Positions 22,795 to 34,479 of a stretch of DNA of 64,000 nucleotides are shown here, piece by piece. Positions within the stretch are counted from its first letter, which is position 1. Each line of letters opens with the position of its first letter. Source of the DNA: Nematostella vectensis. Taxonomy: Eukaryota; Cnidaria; Anthozoa; Actiniaria; Edwardsiidae. A model generated the notes under the pieces. The model was not told the DNA's origin and searched no databases. It was given only the letters and a program-made list of their open reading frames with translations. The stretch lies in NCBI RefSeq assembly GCF_932526225.1, contig NC_064047.1:14357121-14421120 (forward strand). The letters are read 5' to 3'. A program made the position numbers and the translations under genes.

Positions 22795-24957
22795 TTAAAT
22801 ATTCTGATGATATCATGATATATCACTATATCATGGGACTTGGAATAAAATGTACCTCATTAAATATTCTGATAATATCATGATATATCACTATATCATG
22901 GGCCTTGGAAGAAATTGTGCCTCATTAAATATTCTGATAATATCATGATATATCATTATATCATGGGACTTCAAAGAAATTGTGCCACATTAAATATTCT
23001 GATAATATCATGATATATCATTATATCATGGGACTTCAAAGAAATTGTGCCACATTAAATATTCTGATAATATCATGATATATCACTATATCATGGCCTT
23101 AGAAGAAATTGTGCCACATTAATTATTCTGATAATATCATGATATATCACTATATCATGGGCCTTGGAAGAAATCGTACCTCATTAAATAATCTGATAAT
23201 ATCATGATATATCACTATATCATGGCCTTAGAAGAAATTGTGCCACATTAAATATTCTGATAATATCATGATTTATCATTATATCATGGGACTTGGAATA
23301 AAATGTACCTCATTAAATATTCTGATAATATCATGATATATCACTATATCATGGCCTTAGAAGAAATTGTGCCACATTTAAATATTCTGATAATATCATG
23401 ATATATCAACTATATCATGGGCCTTGGAAGAAATTGTGCCTCATTAAATATTCTGATAATATCATGATATATCACTATATCATGGCCTTGGAAGAAATTG
23501 TACCTCATTAAATATTCTGATAATATCATGATATATCATTATATCATGGGTCTTCAAAGAAATTGTGCCACATTAAATATTCTGATAATATCATGATATA
23601 TCACTATATCATGGCCTTAGAAGAAATTGTGCCACATTAATTATTCTGATAATATCATGATATATCACTATATCATGGGCCTTGGAAGAAATCGTACCTC
23701 ATTAAATAATCTGATAATATCATGATATATCACTATATCATGGCCTTAGAAGAAATTGTGCCACATTAAATATTCTGATAATATCATGATTTATCATTAT
23801 ATCATGGGACTTGGAATAAAATGTACCTCATTAAATATTCTGATAATATCATGATATATCACTATATCATGGCCTTAGAAGAAATTGTGCCACATTTAAA
23901 TATTCTGATAATATCATGATATATCAACTATATCATGGGCCTTGGAAGAAATTGTGCCTCATTAAATATTCTGATAATATCATGATATATCACTATATCA
24001 TGGCCTTGGAAGAAATTGTACCTCATTAAATATTCTGATAATATCATGATATATCACTATATCATGGCCTTAGAAGAAATTGTGCCACATTAAATATTCT
24101 GATAATATCATGATTTATCATTATATCATGGGACTTGGAATAAAATGTACCTCATTAAATATTCTGATAATATCATGATATATCACTATATCATGGCCTT
24201 AGAAGAAATTGTGCCACATTTAAATATTCTGATAATATCATGATATATCAACTATATCATGGGCCTTGGAAGAAATTGTGCCTCATTAAATATTCTGATA
24301 ATATCATGATATATCATTATATCATGGGTCTTCAAAGAAATTGTGCCACATTAAATATTCTGATAATATCATGATATATCACTATATCATGGCCTTAGAA
24401 GAAATTGTGCCACATTAATTATTCTGATAATATCATGATATATCACTATATCATGGGCCTTGGAAGAAATCGTACCTCATTAAATAATCTGATAATATCA
24501 TGATATATCACTATATCATGGCCTTAGAAGAAATTGTGCCACATTAAATATTCTGATAATATCATGATTTATCATTATATCATGGGACTTGGAATAAAAT
24601 GTACCTCATTAAATATTCTGATAATATCATGATATATCACTATATCATGGCCTTAGAAGAAATTGTGCCACATTTAAATATTCTGATAATATCATGATAT
24701 ATCAACTGTATCGTGGGCCTTGGAAGAAAATGTACCTCATTAAATATTCTGATAATATCATGATATATCATTATATCATGGGACTTCAAAGAAATTGTGC
24801 CTCATTTAATATTCTGATAATATCATGATATATCACTATATCATGGCCTTAGAAGAAATTGTGCCTCATTTAATATTCTGATAATATCATGATATATCAC
24901 TATATCATGGCCTTGGAAGAAAATGTATGTCATTTAATATTCTGATAATATCATGAT
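22795..24957. repeat. 63-65 bp AT-rich satellite with palindromic core, about 34 copies
   Basis: Tandem units of the form CATTAAATATTCTGATAATATCATGATATATCACTATATCATGGnCTT(A/G)GAAGAAATTGTGCC, shown here only as its motif order. Core palindromes (ATATCATGATAT, TGATATATCA) occur in every unit. Variant units (for example those with GATTTATCATTATATCATGGGACTTGG, or AATAATCTG) recur in the same order about every 520 bp and again about 777 bp later, indicating higher-order duplication of blocks of 8-12 units. Confidence 0.93.
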
Positions 24958-25375
24958 ACACAAATGCTTATATGATAAAACCCTTTGAAGAATATCAAAA
25001 TATCACCCCCTATCACACTCTTGATAAACCATGATATTTAGGGCCTTAAATACAAGAAACATATAAGAATTATCATGATATATCACATTTAATGATTAGT
25101 CTTGATAATAGTAATATATGCAGTCCTGCACCTCTCTCGGCCTGTTCGGCTCTGGTGAAAGCAGACGAGGTTCTGATGAGACTCTGATAGCTCTTGGGAA
25201 AATGAATATGAATAACTTAGTACATATGTCTGGACCTGAGTATAATGAAATCTATCGTGTCGGGTAGATCTATTTGATCGAGTGAAACAAGGTGGAATTA
25301 CCGTGCCAACTAGGTCATTATTAAATTTGTAAAATAATGATGCCTGTGCTAGCAGACGCCTATGTTTAACGGTAA
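24958..25375. other. No supported gene; decayed satellite edge
   Basis: Diverged TGATATATCA-like strings fade out by about 25110. Unique sequence with no convincing open frame follows. Confidence 0.45.
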
Positions 25376-25710
25376 AGTACTTACCCGGTTAAAAAAAAAC
25401 TAGAATTCAAGAACCTGTTAGCCTAAAAATACCAACTTTATTAACTATGCATGAACTTACTTGCGTGACAGTGTCAGAGATACAACGATGAATTCTATAA
25501 GGACCATATATTCTACAAAGGCCAGGACGATATTGACATTTTATCAATCTAACCCCACTTCTACCAGCCATTAGTATATAAACTTTTCGTTTAAAATTAA
25601 GAACCTATATAAGAACCTAAGTAGCCTAACATTTAAAATAGTAACCTTTAAATAAGAACCTGTTTAGGCTAACATGGAAAAACCTAGGTTCTAATAAGTG
25701 GGTAAGTACT
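25376..25710. mobile_element. Possible 335-bp MITE
   Basis: Bounded by an 11-bp inverted repeat, AGTACTTACCC at 25376-25386 and its reverse complement at 25700-25710. The interior holds several AAGAACCT...TAGCCTAA motifs. No coding capacity and no convincing target duplication. The class is unknown. Confidence 0.35.
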
Positions 25711-25736
25711 GTAGGTACTCCATCCTAATGAATTAA

Positions 25737-26003
25737 CTAGATCAGTAGAGCTGGTAGTGTGGCGATAGTCCCCTGGACAAAGCGAGCTGCATTCTTTTGT
25801 ACTTGCCTAAGCTTGTTGATGGTGGTGTTGTAGTAAGGGTTCCATGCAGCTGATGCATACTCTAGATGTGGTCTAACAAGGGCTTCATAAGTTTTTGATT
25901 TCACTGTAGCATCACACTCACCAGCTTGTATTCCCCGCCATTTTTTAGCAGTAATCCTTTGTTTTGCCAAATGTAATAAAACAGCCAAGGTATTGATGCA
26001 CAT
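25737..26003 (-). pseudogene. Fragment of non-LTR retrotransposon reverse transcriptase (C-terminal)
   Basis: The 88-residue minus-strand frame contains the motif order typical of the region after the RT core in LINEs: TYEALVRPHLEYASAAWNPY followed by RQVQKNAARFV. No RT catalytic core is present here. It is an isolated 5'- and 3'-truncated remnant with no neighbours from the same element. Confidence 0.7.
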
Positions 26004-27259
26004 GCTGAAAGACTAGATATAGCAAATACCTGTATTCAAAGTTGAGCGCCCCCCTTGAACCAAAACTATTGCATACTGTCAACTCACCCACACTAGGCTG
26101 GTGTCACAAGATTTTATCGTGCTTATAATGTGCTAATTATTATTGCTAATATATAGATTTAGGCACTGCCTAAAAGCGGAGCCAGCTTTGAACACCTTTT
26201 GTATTGACTGATCGAAGTATTTTTGGGGGATCTAGGATCCTGCTCTTTACTGAGATTTATTGGACCAACCAAATGGATCCAGGCCTTATTCAATAATTTT
26301 TAATTATGCAGTACATCAAAGTTAACAAACACAATTCCTGGTGTAAATATGGCTGTCAAAGTTGTCAAGAGTCTAATGGTAAATTCTTATTTCCCCACCA
26401 AAGAAGTTCCATTATGAATATTCTTATAATCAAAACAATACTCCGACAAGCTTTGCCCTTGTGCAGAATATGTCATGGATGTAACAGCATTTCAAAGATT
26501 CCAAAAAATATATTTAGACTGTTTAAATGCCATACTGTAATTTGAAGGTATCAATTTTAGTGGTGATTCTCTCCTTTATTGGACTGAATATTCAGAAAAA
26601 TGTCTGGAAATTAAAATCCACAAATGTATCTCCTTCAATGCATTACATATTGGTGCACCCCACTTTACCATATAGTGGCCTTGTTGTTGTTGGCCTACTC
26701 CAAAATGAATGCAATGGAGAAAAAAACAGATTGATTTTGGAAGCAAACCCTAAAAAAATACATCTAAGACATCACTGACAGTGCTAAAATGCTAACTTCT
26801 AATTCCAAACTAAACCCTTTCATTGTACAGTGAAAGGAAGTGTGCTTTGCCATGTTCTAGCTCTTGCTGATGACGATGGTGGGCTACAAGCATGTGAAGA
26901 TAGGAGATTGTGATCTCCTGGTGCTCCAGTACACAGAATTCTGGGAGAAAGCTGAGCAAGCCCAGAAGACGATCTTCTTGGATTTTAACTACAAGAAAGG
27001 GGGTTCCTTGGATATATTGATTTTCTCTCCAAATTTTAAGGCATCTCGATTTCTCGAATTTTAGAGATTCGACTTCTTGTTCTGGTACTTAAGAAAAGCA
27101 AGATCTCGTTTTCTCTGATTTTCAAAAAAGGCCTTCTTGTCCTCTCGGAACTATTTCTCGGATTGACCATTCGCCACAAGCTAGACAGGCTGGGTGCGTA
27201 CTAATTCTATATAACCCCATCTCCTTTTATGCGAAGATTCCTATAAGGTATCATAATTT
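26004..27259. other. No firmly supported gene
   Basis: An open plus-strand stretch at 26861-27064 (GYKHVKIGDCDLLVLQYTEF) follows an acceptor-like TTCTAG and has coding-like composition, but no family was recognised and no partner exons were found. Everything else looks non-coding. Confidence 0.35.
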
Positions 27260-28200
27260 CAACAAAAACGATAATAACAAAAATATAATAAGTAGAGTTA
27301 CATAAGTCAATAGAATAATAGTTCGCTTGCTTTCTTAAAATTGTTAAGACTGGCTGCCCTTGCAGTTAGTTCCGGTAGACAGTTCCAATCCCTGATGGTC
27401 CGCGGGAAGAACGATTTTTTGTGATAGTTGGTCCTTGAAGGTGGCACTTTGTAGCTTTGGCTATTTATATGCCTGCTTATTCTATACATCGGCGGGACTG
27501 TTGGAAGGCCATCAGTGACAACAAGGCCATGGTGTATCTTGTAGAACATCAGGAGCCTTGCTCTCTTTCTTCGGATTTCTAGTGAGGACCAACCCAGATA
27601 ATTGAGCATCTCACTCACACTTGCTGTTCTGTCGTAGCGATGAAGCGCAAACCTTGCTGCGCGACGTTGTACCATCTCTATTCTGATGATGTTTGTCTTT
27701 GTGAATGGGTCCCATACAGTACACACATACTCATGGTATGGACGCACTACAGCGAAGTAAGCAGACGTCGTTAGCTTGGGGGAGCCTATTCTCAGGTTAC
27801 GCCGAAGGAAACCCAGGGTACTGCTTGCTTTGTTGCAGATGTTGTTTATATGCTTATCCACCTCAAGTCTGATGTTAGGGTGACCCCAAGGTATTTTGCC
27901 GAGACGACAGCACACATGGTTTTGCCGTGAAAAGTATTGTGTGTAGGTTTTTGCTTGCGTCCAACCCTTAAGATCTTACATTTAGCTGGGTGAAACTCCA
28001 TGCTCCATTGTTTCTCCCACATGGCTAATTTGTCTAGGTCCTGTTGCAAAGTGAAGGCATCTTCGGTAGACTTGATGATTAAATATACGATGGTATCACC
28101 TGCAAAGAGTCTCACGGAGGAGGTCAGTTTGTCTGGGAGATCGCTAATGTAATAGAGGACATGGGCCCAATACAGAGTTTTCGGGTACCCCAGAAAGGAC
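27260..28200 (-). pseudogene. Decayed non-LTR retrotransposon, RT and C-terminal part
   Basis: Minus-strand pieces in order: SGVP.NSVLGP near 28170, then MRLFAGDTIVYLI at 28115, KCKILRVGRKQK, and AKYLGVTLTSDLRW; then in another frame DKHINNICNKASSTLGFL to the end at 27307. The RT catalytic box that should read (F/Y)ADD reads FAGD. There is a frameshift near 27870 and another lesion near 28145. This is a dead LINE copy whose C-terminal layout differs from the LINEs at 28.9 kb and 58.6 kb, so it is a third family. Confidence 0.8.
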
Positions 28201-28244
28201 GTCTACAACTTTAGATTATTCCCCGTCAAACACCACCTTCTTTC

Positions 28245-28307
28245 GCCCCCACCCCCTCGGGACAAAACTGCAGTCAAATGCGCGTTTTGTCCTGAGGGGG
28301 TGGGGGC
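28245..28307. repeat. 24-bp inverted repeat (hairpin)
   Basis: Arms 28245-28268 and 28284-28307 pair over 24 bp with one mismatch, around a 15-nt loop. The arms are GC-rich (GCCCCCACCCCCTC...ACAAAAC). It is unrelated to any gene seen and may be the core of a small palindromic element. Similar CCCCCA/TGGGGG-rich strings occur near 28585-28630 and 31115-31160. Confidence 0.6.
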
Positions 28308-28657
28308 TTTTTTCTGTTTTGTACAGCATCAAAGTCTAATTCCTCAATCTTGCCAAAGACCATGGGGTGGGGTTTCATTTGAGTACCCATCGGAATGCTA
28401 ACTATAGGCAACTACCTGTCATTTAAAATAAGCCTTCATCTTTCAAAGCCAGTACACTTCAGCAAATTTGTACTAATAACTATTAAGATAACAGTTACCA
28501 AAAAATGGAAAAATAATCTATCTTCATCTGGCATTAGTAATCTTTCATATTCATTTTTGTGATATTATTCATTTGTCCCCAAGCCCCTATGGTGAGGACA
28601 AGTCGAAAACTGTCAGTTCCCCCATTCCCTTGGGACAGATTCCTGTTCAAAGTGCTC

Positions 28658-28768
28658 TAATAATAATAATAATAATAATAACTTTATTTACAGAGGGTGG
28701 CACTTAATAGTGTAATACACTAGTAAACTTGTGGCCCTCAAAACTCATACATACAAATAATACAATAT

Positions 28769-28804
<36 letters not shown>

Positions 28805-31130
28805 CTCTATTTACAATACAAATTATAAAAATACTATTCCCACCCAGACCAAAAGGAGAAAGATTAAATAAAGAAAATAAAATATGAGTTAATTCGAAAT
28901 ATTAAAATGATTTAAAAGTAATTGTTCATTAAGATATTTATGACGGAGAGCGTTCTTAAAAGAGCTTATATTAGGCAGTTTCTTTATGCTGGCTTCTAAA
29001 TTGTTCCATTTATGGATGGCATTTACTGTAAACGTTTTCCCACCTTCGGTTTTTCTAGTATACTTTGGAGTTATAAAATTCAGTCCTGAGAAACGAGTAT
29101 TTCTATTATGAAGTGTATTGTTCAGCTTAAGAGTTTCAATTAGATATTCGGGCACCATCAGTTGTAGCCTTTTAAAGAGAATAGAACACATTGAGATGTG
29201 ATTGTCCAGATAGAAAGGCAGCCATTGAAGTCTATTAAACAACGGTACTGAGGGTGCTCTGGGTTCAGCGTTGAGTATTAGACGTGCAGCTCTTTTTTGT
29301 AGAGTTAGAAATCTTGACAAACAATCCTTAGTTGATGCTGTTTGCCAAACAGTCCCAGCATAGCTAAACAAAGGTTTGATCATGGCATTATAGAAATTTG
29401 TTCTTTGTTTGATGGGTAGACAACCTTTGATCTTATTTAGTACGCCGATTCTTCCTGCAATTTTCTTGTATGTCCTTTCAGCGTGATCCGAAAAGGTCAA
29501 TTTACTGTCCACATCCAGTCCAAGGAGTCTTACTGATTCCACTGATTCAAGGGTGTTTCCATTTGATGTCGAAATGGATAATTTACTGTGTGGTGCTTTC
29601 TCTCCAAGGCGTTTACCAGTCACAAGTAGTGATTTTGACTTCGTCTCATTTATTGGAAGTTTGTTGCAATTGGTCCATACTTCCACATCCCTCATCACTG
29701 AATTAAGAGTGTTCTCTAAATTGGAAGTATTATTGACATCGGTTGAAAACGAGATAGTAGTATCATCCGCATAAAGATCTATCTTCACTTTAGGTGAACT
29801 AATATGAAAAGGAAGATCGTTGATGAATAAAACAAAAAGCAAAGGGCCAAGAATGCTTCCTTGAGGAACTCCATGTTGTATAACAGAAAGATCTGAGTCC
29901 ACGCCGTCAATAGAAACAAATTGTCGCCTTCCCCGTAGATAGGATTCAAACCATGACGTAGTGTTCTTGTCTAAACCATAGGCTTTCAGCTTTGACATCA
30001 AGATAATATGGTCAACCATGTCAAAAGCCTTTCGATAATCAATAAGGAGCATACCACTTACACAGTTCTTATCCAATTGAAAGAGGAGATTATCTACTAC
30101 TTTAATTAATGCTGTCTCAGTTCCATGATGCCTGCGGAACCCAGATTGACTTGCATATAATAATTTGTTTTCGACAAGATAATCATAAAAATGATTGTGA
30201 ACATGTCTCTCAAGAAGCTTAGACAGGATGGGCAAGACGGATATAGGGCGGTAGTTACTCTTGTCCATATGATCACCAGATTTATATAAAGGGGTAACTT
30301 TGGCCGTTTTCCATCGTTTTGGAAACTCGGAACTTTCGATAGAGTAGTTCATCAGCTTTGAAATTGAGGGTGCAATAATAGGTGCCGCCAGCTTAAGAAT
30401 CTTTGCACTGAATTTATCGATACCCATAGCTTTCCTTAAGTTCAAAGTTTGAAGACAATTAATTGTAAAACCAATAGGGATTCGCGGTATCGAGAAAACA
30501 GTTTCAGGGTCCTTTCTGGAAAGTACAAAGTGCTCCAGCTTTGAGATGTCAAACGGTACACTTGGTAGTAGATTTCTCAAGCTATCAGCAATGGATGTAA
30601 AATGTACATTAAAATCATTGGCACTCAGATTACAAGTGGAGCGTTTTTCCGTTTTCTCATCAGTACCCATAAGCGATTTGATAATTTTCCAGACTCCTTT
30701 AGGATTGGATTTATTTTCTTCAAAACAGCTATTGTAGAATTTATACTTTGCAGATTTAATTGCATTAGACGCTTTATTACGTACTGACCTATAAGAATCC
30801 CAGTCATCAGCCAGGGAAGAACGACGAGCTTTCTTTAACAGCGCATCACGTTTTTGAATTAATTGCAATACCTCTTTAGTTATCCAAGGCGTCGGTTTTA
30901 CACGTGCCACCCTTTTCTCTCTCCAAGGACAATGGTTATCGAGAACACCATTAAACAACTGCTCCCAAGCGCCAAGAATGTCATCTATGGTGTCAAACAA
31001 AAAAGCGGTATCCCAAGGGATCGTTTTTAAAGTGCTCAGGAATCGCGACTCGTCAAGGTCTTTCATCCTACGATACGTGATTTTACCGGGAATTGCACGT
31101 GGATTTTTGTCTAAACCCCCACGTTAACCC
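28658..31130 (-). mobile_element. 5'-truncated non-LTR retrotransposon (LINE)
   Basis: Contains one long reverse-transcriptase frame (28889-31066, open further upstream to about 31115 through AIPGKITYRR), a 3' UTR, and a 3' tail of GTAAATAAAG followed by ATT repeats (28661-28682). No endonuclease domain lies in the window, and the sequence to the right is unrelated, so the 5' end is truncated. A microsatellite-type tail is typical of the CR1/L2/Jockey group; the exact clade is not resolved. A TA dinucleotide tract lies at 28777-28800 in the 3' UTR. Confidence 0.85.
28889..31066 (-). CDS. Non-LTR retrotransposon reverse transcriptase (ORF2 fragment)
   Basis: 725 residues as counted from the first Met, which is internal to a truncated ORF2 rather than a real start. 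RT motifs in order: NYRPISVLPILSK (about 271-283), QSGFRRHHGTETAL (about 307-320), LLIDYRKAFDMVDH (about 340-353), HGVPQGSILGPLLF (about 398-411) and the catalytic LYADDTT (YADD 432-435). The C-terminal part has the usual LFSYAGTVW and LQKRAARLIL motifs. It copies its own RNA at a nicked target. The frame is intact and the catalytic box is complete, but the missing 5' endonuclease makes this copy non-autonomous. Confidence 0.93.
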   Translation of the reverse strand: MKDLDESRFLSTLKTIPWDTAFLFDTIDDILGAWEQLFNGVLDNHCPWREKRVARVKPTPWITKEVLQLIQKRDALLKKARRSSLADDWDSYRSVRNKASNAIKSAKYKFYNSCFEENKSNPKGVWKIIKSLMGTDEKTEKRSTCNLSANDFNVHFTSIADSLRNLLPSVPFDISKLEHFVLSRKDPETVFSIPRIPIGFTINCLQTLNLRKAMGIDKFSAKILKLAAPIIAPSISKLMNYSIESSEFPKRWKTAKVTPLYKSGDHMDKSNYRPISVLPILSKLLERHVHNHFYDYLVENKLLYASQSGFRRHHGTETALIKVVDNLLFQLDKNCVSGMLLIDYRKAFDMVDHIILMSKLKAYGLDKNTTSWFESYLRGRRQFVSIDGVDSDLSVIQHGVPQGSILGPLLFVLFINDLPFHISSPKVKIDLYADDTTISFSTDVNNTSNLENTLNSVMRDVEVWTNCNKLPINETKSKSLLVTGKRLGEKAPHSKLSISTSNGNTLESVESVRLLGLDVDSKLTFSDHAERTYKKIAGRIGVLNKIKGCLPIKQRTNFYNAMIKPLFSYAGTVWQTASTKDCLSRFLTLQKRAARLILNAEPRAPSVPLFNRLQWLPFYLDNHISMCSILFKRLQLMVPEYLIETLKLNNTLHNRNTRFSGLNFITPKYTRKTEGGKTFTVNAIHKWNNLEASIKKLPNISSFKNALRHKYLNEQLLLNHFNISN

Positions 31131-31218
31131 CACACTCCCCCAGGACCATGGGGGTGGGGGTTTTCAATTAACTAGTACATAAGTTCAAAGTGATTGTGAT
31201 GCTTTGCTTCTTCCTTAA

Positions 31219-31394
31219 TGTAATAAAAGGTGTTTACTTCAAAATTCGGTTGTTTTTTGTACAATAAAGCTCTACAAAATCAAATCTACCGAGTGAAAAA
31301 ACTACAACATAAGACAACGAGGAGCCCTGTCCTCGGGGGGCCCATAAGATAAATAAGGGGCCACAGGGGGCCCAAAACAAATAATATTATAACA
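31219..31394 (-). repeat. 3' LTR of deleted Ty3/gypsy element
   Basis: 176 bp, TG...CA ends. On the minus strand it is preceded by the polypurine tract. CTTAA target duplication at 31214-31218. Confidence 0.94.
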
Positions 31395-31440
31395 TCTCCC
31401 TTCTCAACAAAGTGTTAGGTTAAGTGTTCAATAAATGTTC

Positions 31441-33892
31441 TTAACAATGTTCAATAAGTCTTTGTGGTTTTTTGATAACCCTGCCAGATGCTGTGCTCAT
31501 CGGTGTCGTCTCGTGTTGCCTCTCAGAAGACTTTGGTGGTGTAGGCGATGCTGTCACATTATTGCTTAACTGTGTGGGGTTGTTGGTACTTTCTGGTGGT
31601 AGTTGAGGAATGGCTGGTATAACAAAAGGACTTGTGCTCATCGATTGATCATTAGGTGTTGAAATGATTTGTCGTCGATTTCTCCTGAAGACACGCCCAC
31701 GCTCATCTCCTAATAAGTACGATCGGGCCCTGGAGATCAGCTTTATGTTCAATAAATTTATCCAGATAGTTTACAGTTCCTAGGAAACGTAGTATGCCAT
31801 CTTTATCGGTCGGGGCAGGCATCTCGTTGATAGCTCTTACCTTTTCAGGATCAGGCTTTAAACCGTCTGCAGTAAATAGGTGTCCAACGTAGCTGACTTC
31901 AGGAACTCGAAGTTTGGCTTTACGTGGATTGAACTTTAGACCTATCTCACGGCTCCTCTTCAATACTGCAATCATCTTGTCATCTAGCTCACATTGATTT
32001 CCACCATGTATCAAAAAGTCGTCAACGATTATTTCTACTGGTACTCCTGCGAAGAGTCGGTCCATCTCTCGTTGGTAAATCTCGGGCGCGGAACTTATGC
32101 CGAATGGGAGCCGCAGGAATCTGTATCGACCCCAGGGGGTATTGAAAGTCAGGAGCTTCGAGCTTTCTTCGTCTACTGGTAGTTGCCAAAAACCGCTGCA
32201 TGCATCCAACGTTGAGAATATTTCAGCACCGGTGAGTTTGTTGGCAACCTGTTCCACTGTGGCCATCGGATAATGGGGTCTCTTGAGGGCTCTATTGAGG
32301 TCACGTGGGTCTATACATATTCTGATGTTGTCTTTGGTTGGTGGGCTTTTCTTTTCTTTGCCTTTTCGTTTATCGATTACTAACATCGAAGAGACCCAAG
32401 GGGTATGTTCTTCTTCTTTAACAATGATCCCATCTTCTTCCATCTCTCTCAGCTTCTGTTGAGTTGGGTCTAACATGGATACTGGGATCTTTCTGGGTGC
32501 GTGTATAACTGGAGTTACTGCAGAGTCTACCTCTAGGTGTACTTTGTTGGGTAACATTCCTGGTTTGTTACTGAAGCAATCAAGGTAATCTTTCAGAACA
32601 GGGTCACTTGTGAGGGTTGTGGTACTTTTGCTTTGTTCTCTGGACAAGTCGATGTTTGATGTTTGTGCTGATGGTGAATCTAGCAATGTGAGATCCATGA
32701 ACTGTAGGACTTCAAGATCAGGGCAAGCCTCACAACTTAGTAGTGGGGTGAACTCTCCATCAACTACAAGATATAACAGATCTATCTTTCGATCTTTGTA
32801 CTGTGTTGGAAGGCGGACACATCCTTTAGGGTAGATGGGCTTAGTCGCAAGCCAGCCCTTCAAAAGCTGGTGTAAACGTTTCAACGGCTTGTTGGTGATG
32901 CTCTTGTACAAGTTGTAGGGGATGACAGTAGCCTCCGCACCCGTGTCTGCTTTCAGTTTGACCTCTTTTCCTGCTATCATGACTTTTATCAGGCTCTTTT
33001 TGGGTTGCTGGTTCTGTAACACGCTTCCGACTTCAATGGATCCAAAGTATGTGTGGGTTTCGTTGCTGTCACTTGAGTCATACTCCTGTTCCACCACATG
33101 CACTTCTGGATCTTTTTTCTGTTTGTTTTTACACATCTTTGCAAAATGGCCTGTTTTGCTACAAATCTTGCAATTCCTTTTAAAAGCTGGGCATCGTGTT
33201 GGGTGTGCAAATGAATGGCGATATCCACAGAACTTACAAGACGGCTGTTCTTTCTTAACTTGGACTGGTTGCACAGACACTGTTTTACTTGGGACTACTG
33301 TCTGTGGAACAAACTTATACTTCTGCAGCTCAGTCGCCTCATAAGTTCTGCAGTAATCATGCGCGGTTTGTAGGGTAAGGTCTGGCTTTTTCAACAACTC
33401 CCCTCGCAATTCATCGCTGGTTACTCCCCCCACAATACGGTCTCGTATCAATGAATCTCTAAGTGCTCCAAAGTCACAGTTTAATGAAAGCCGTTTCAGC
33501 TCACTAACAAAGTTGTCAATTCGTTCACCCTCCTTTTGGTTTCTAAGATTGAAGAGCAGTCGCTCATAAATGACATTCTTAGCTCCTCGACAAAGTTCAT
33601 GGAACTTTCGGCACACATCACCATAAGATTCATTACTCTCGCCTGCAGTATACACAAAGTGGCTATACTCTTCAATTGCACTCGGTCCAGCACAGTTAAG
33701 TAACAAATTAACTTTTAACTTATCTCCCTTGTCGTCCTTTCCTTTTGCAACCAAGTAAATTCCGAACTGCATTAGGAACTTTCTCCAATTTTCTGATGCA
33801 TTCGCATCCAACACCAAAGGTCCCGGAGCTCGATGATACATTTCCCCACTTTCGGCCATCGTTTCCTTGTTTTGTCGACTTTTCTTTAACAA
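31441..33892 (-). pseudogene. Gag-pol of Ty3/gypsy element lacking RNase H and integrase
   Basis: Reading minus from 33892 (likely start at Met12, MAESGEMYHRAPGPL): a gag region, a Cys/His knuckle CKICSKTGHFAKMC (241-254) preceded by a CxxC...C cluster, protease with KADTGAEATVIP (DTG 316-318), and reverse transcriptase with LTFNTPWGRYRFLRLPFG (580-597) and the catalytic IIVDDFLIHGG (VDD 623-625). At about residue 720 the frame jumps: the downstream sequence resumes in another frame at about 31752 with ARSYLLGDERGRVFRRNRR, the usual end of a Ty3 polyprotein. About 2 kb encoding RNase H and integrase has been lost, so the copy can only be mobilised in trans. Confidence 0.9.
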
Positions 33893-33928
33893 TTAATCTT
33901 CTCCAGTGGTTAACCACTTCTGACACCA

Positions 33929-34104
33929 TGTAATAAAAGGTGTTTACTTCAAAATTCGGTTGTTTTTTGTACAATAAAGCTCTACAAAATCAAATCTACC
34001 GAGTGAAAAAACTACAACATAAGACAACGAGGAGCCCTGTCCTCGGGGGGCCCATAAGATAAATAAGGGGCCACAGGGGGCCCAAAACAAATAATATTAT
34101 AACA
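33929..34104 (-). repeat. 5' LTR of deleted Ty3/gypsy element
   Basis: 176 bp, same sequence as 31219-31394. It borders the TGG-starting primer-binding site. CTTAA target duplication at 34105-34109. Confidence 0.94.
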
Positions 34105-34364
34105 CTTAAGAAATGGTTATGGTATATAAAATTGATATATTGATAAAAGCTACCTGACCATTTGTCAAATAAGTAACACCCCCTCCTAGAATAAGCACCC
34201 TGTCTGGGAGAGTAAATATGGTTTCTATATTGTTAAAAAAATTTGCCAAAAACATAAAGCCAAATGATCTTTTTTGAATTCAAATCCATCAATATTTAAT
34301 ACCTAGGGACTCTCTTCTTTGGATTTTTGCTGTCAGTAACTCAGATGTGACAGAGCTGCTTTGG

Positions 34365-34390
34365 CACAGGAAAAAAATATGATTTCCCAA
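34365..34390 (+). repeat. Left 26-bp terminal inverted repeat of CACTA element
   Basis: CACAGG, seven A, then TATGATTTCCCAA; a perfect inverted match to 52154-52179. Preceded by TGG. Confidence 0.94.
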
Positions 34391-34479
34391 AATGGGAAAA
34401 AAAGGGATTTTTTTGGGGGAAAAGTTGGGAATTTCAGCAAAAATCCCCAAAATGGGAAAGTGATACCAAAACCAATGTT

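Larger units (their letters stand above)
31219..34104 (-). mobile_element. Ty3/gypsy LTR retrotransposon, internally deleted
   Basis: Two 176-bp LTRs, 31219-31394 and 33929-34104, each TGTAATAAAAGG...TATAACA with no difference seen by eye. They are flanked by the 5-bp target duplication CTTAA (31214-31218 and 34105-34109). Transcription is on minus, so the right copy is the 5' LTR. Directly after it the primer-binding site TGGTGTCAGAAGTGG starts with TGG, as expected for a tRNA primer. The 3' LTR is preceded by a purine tract (GAGAAGGGAGA on minus). The interior is only about 2.5 kb because RNase H and integrase are missing. Confidence 0.95.

Noticed and set aside
26861-27064. Possible host exon on plus strand
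   Set aside because: In-frame stop just before it, no identified partner exon and no recognised family. Kept only as a remark.
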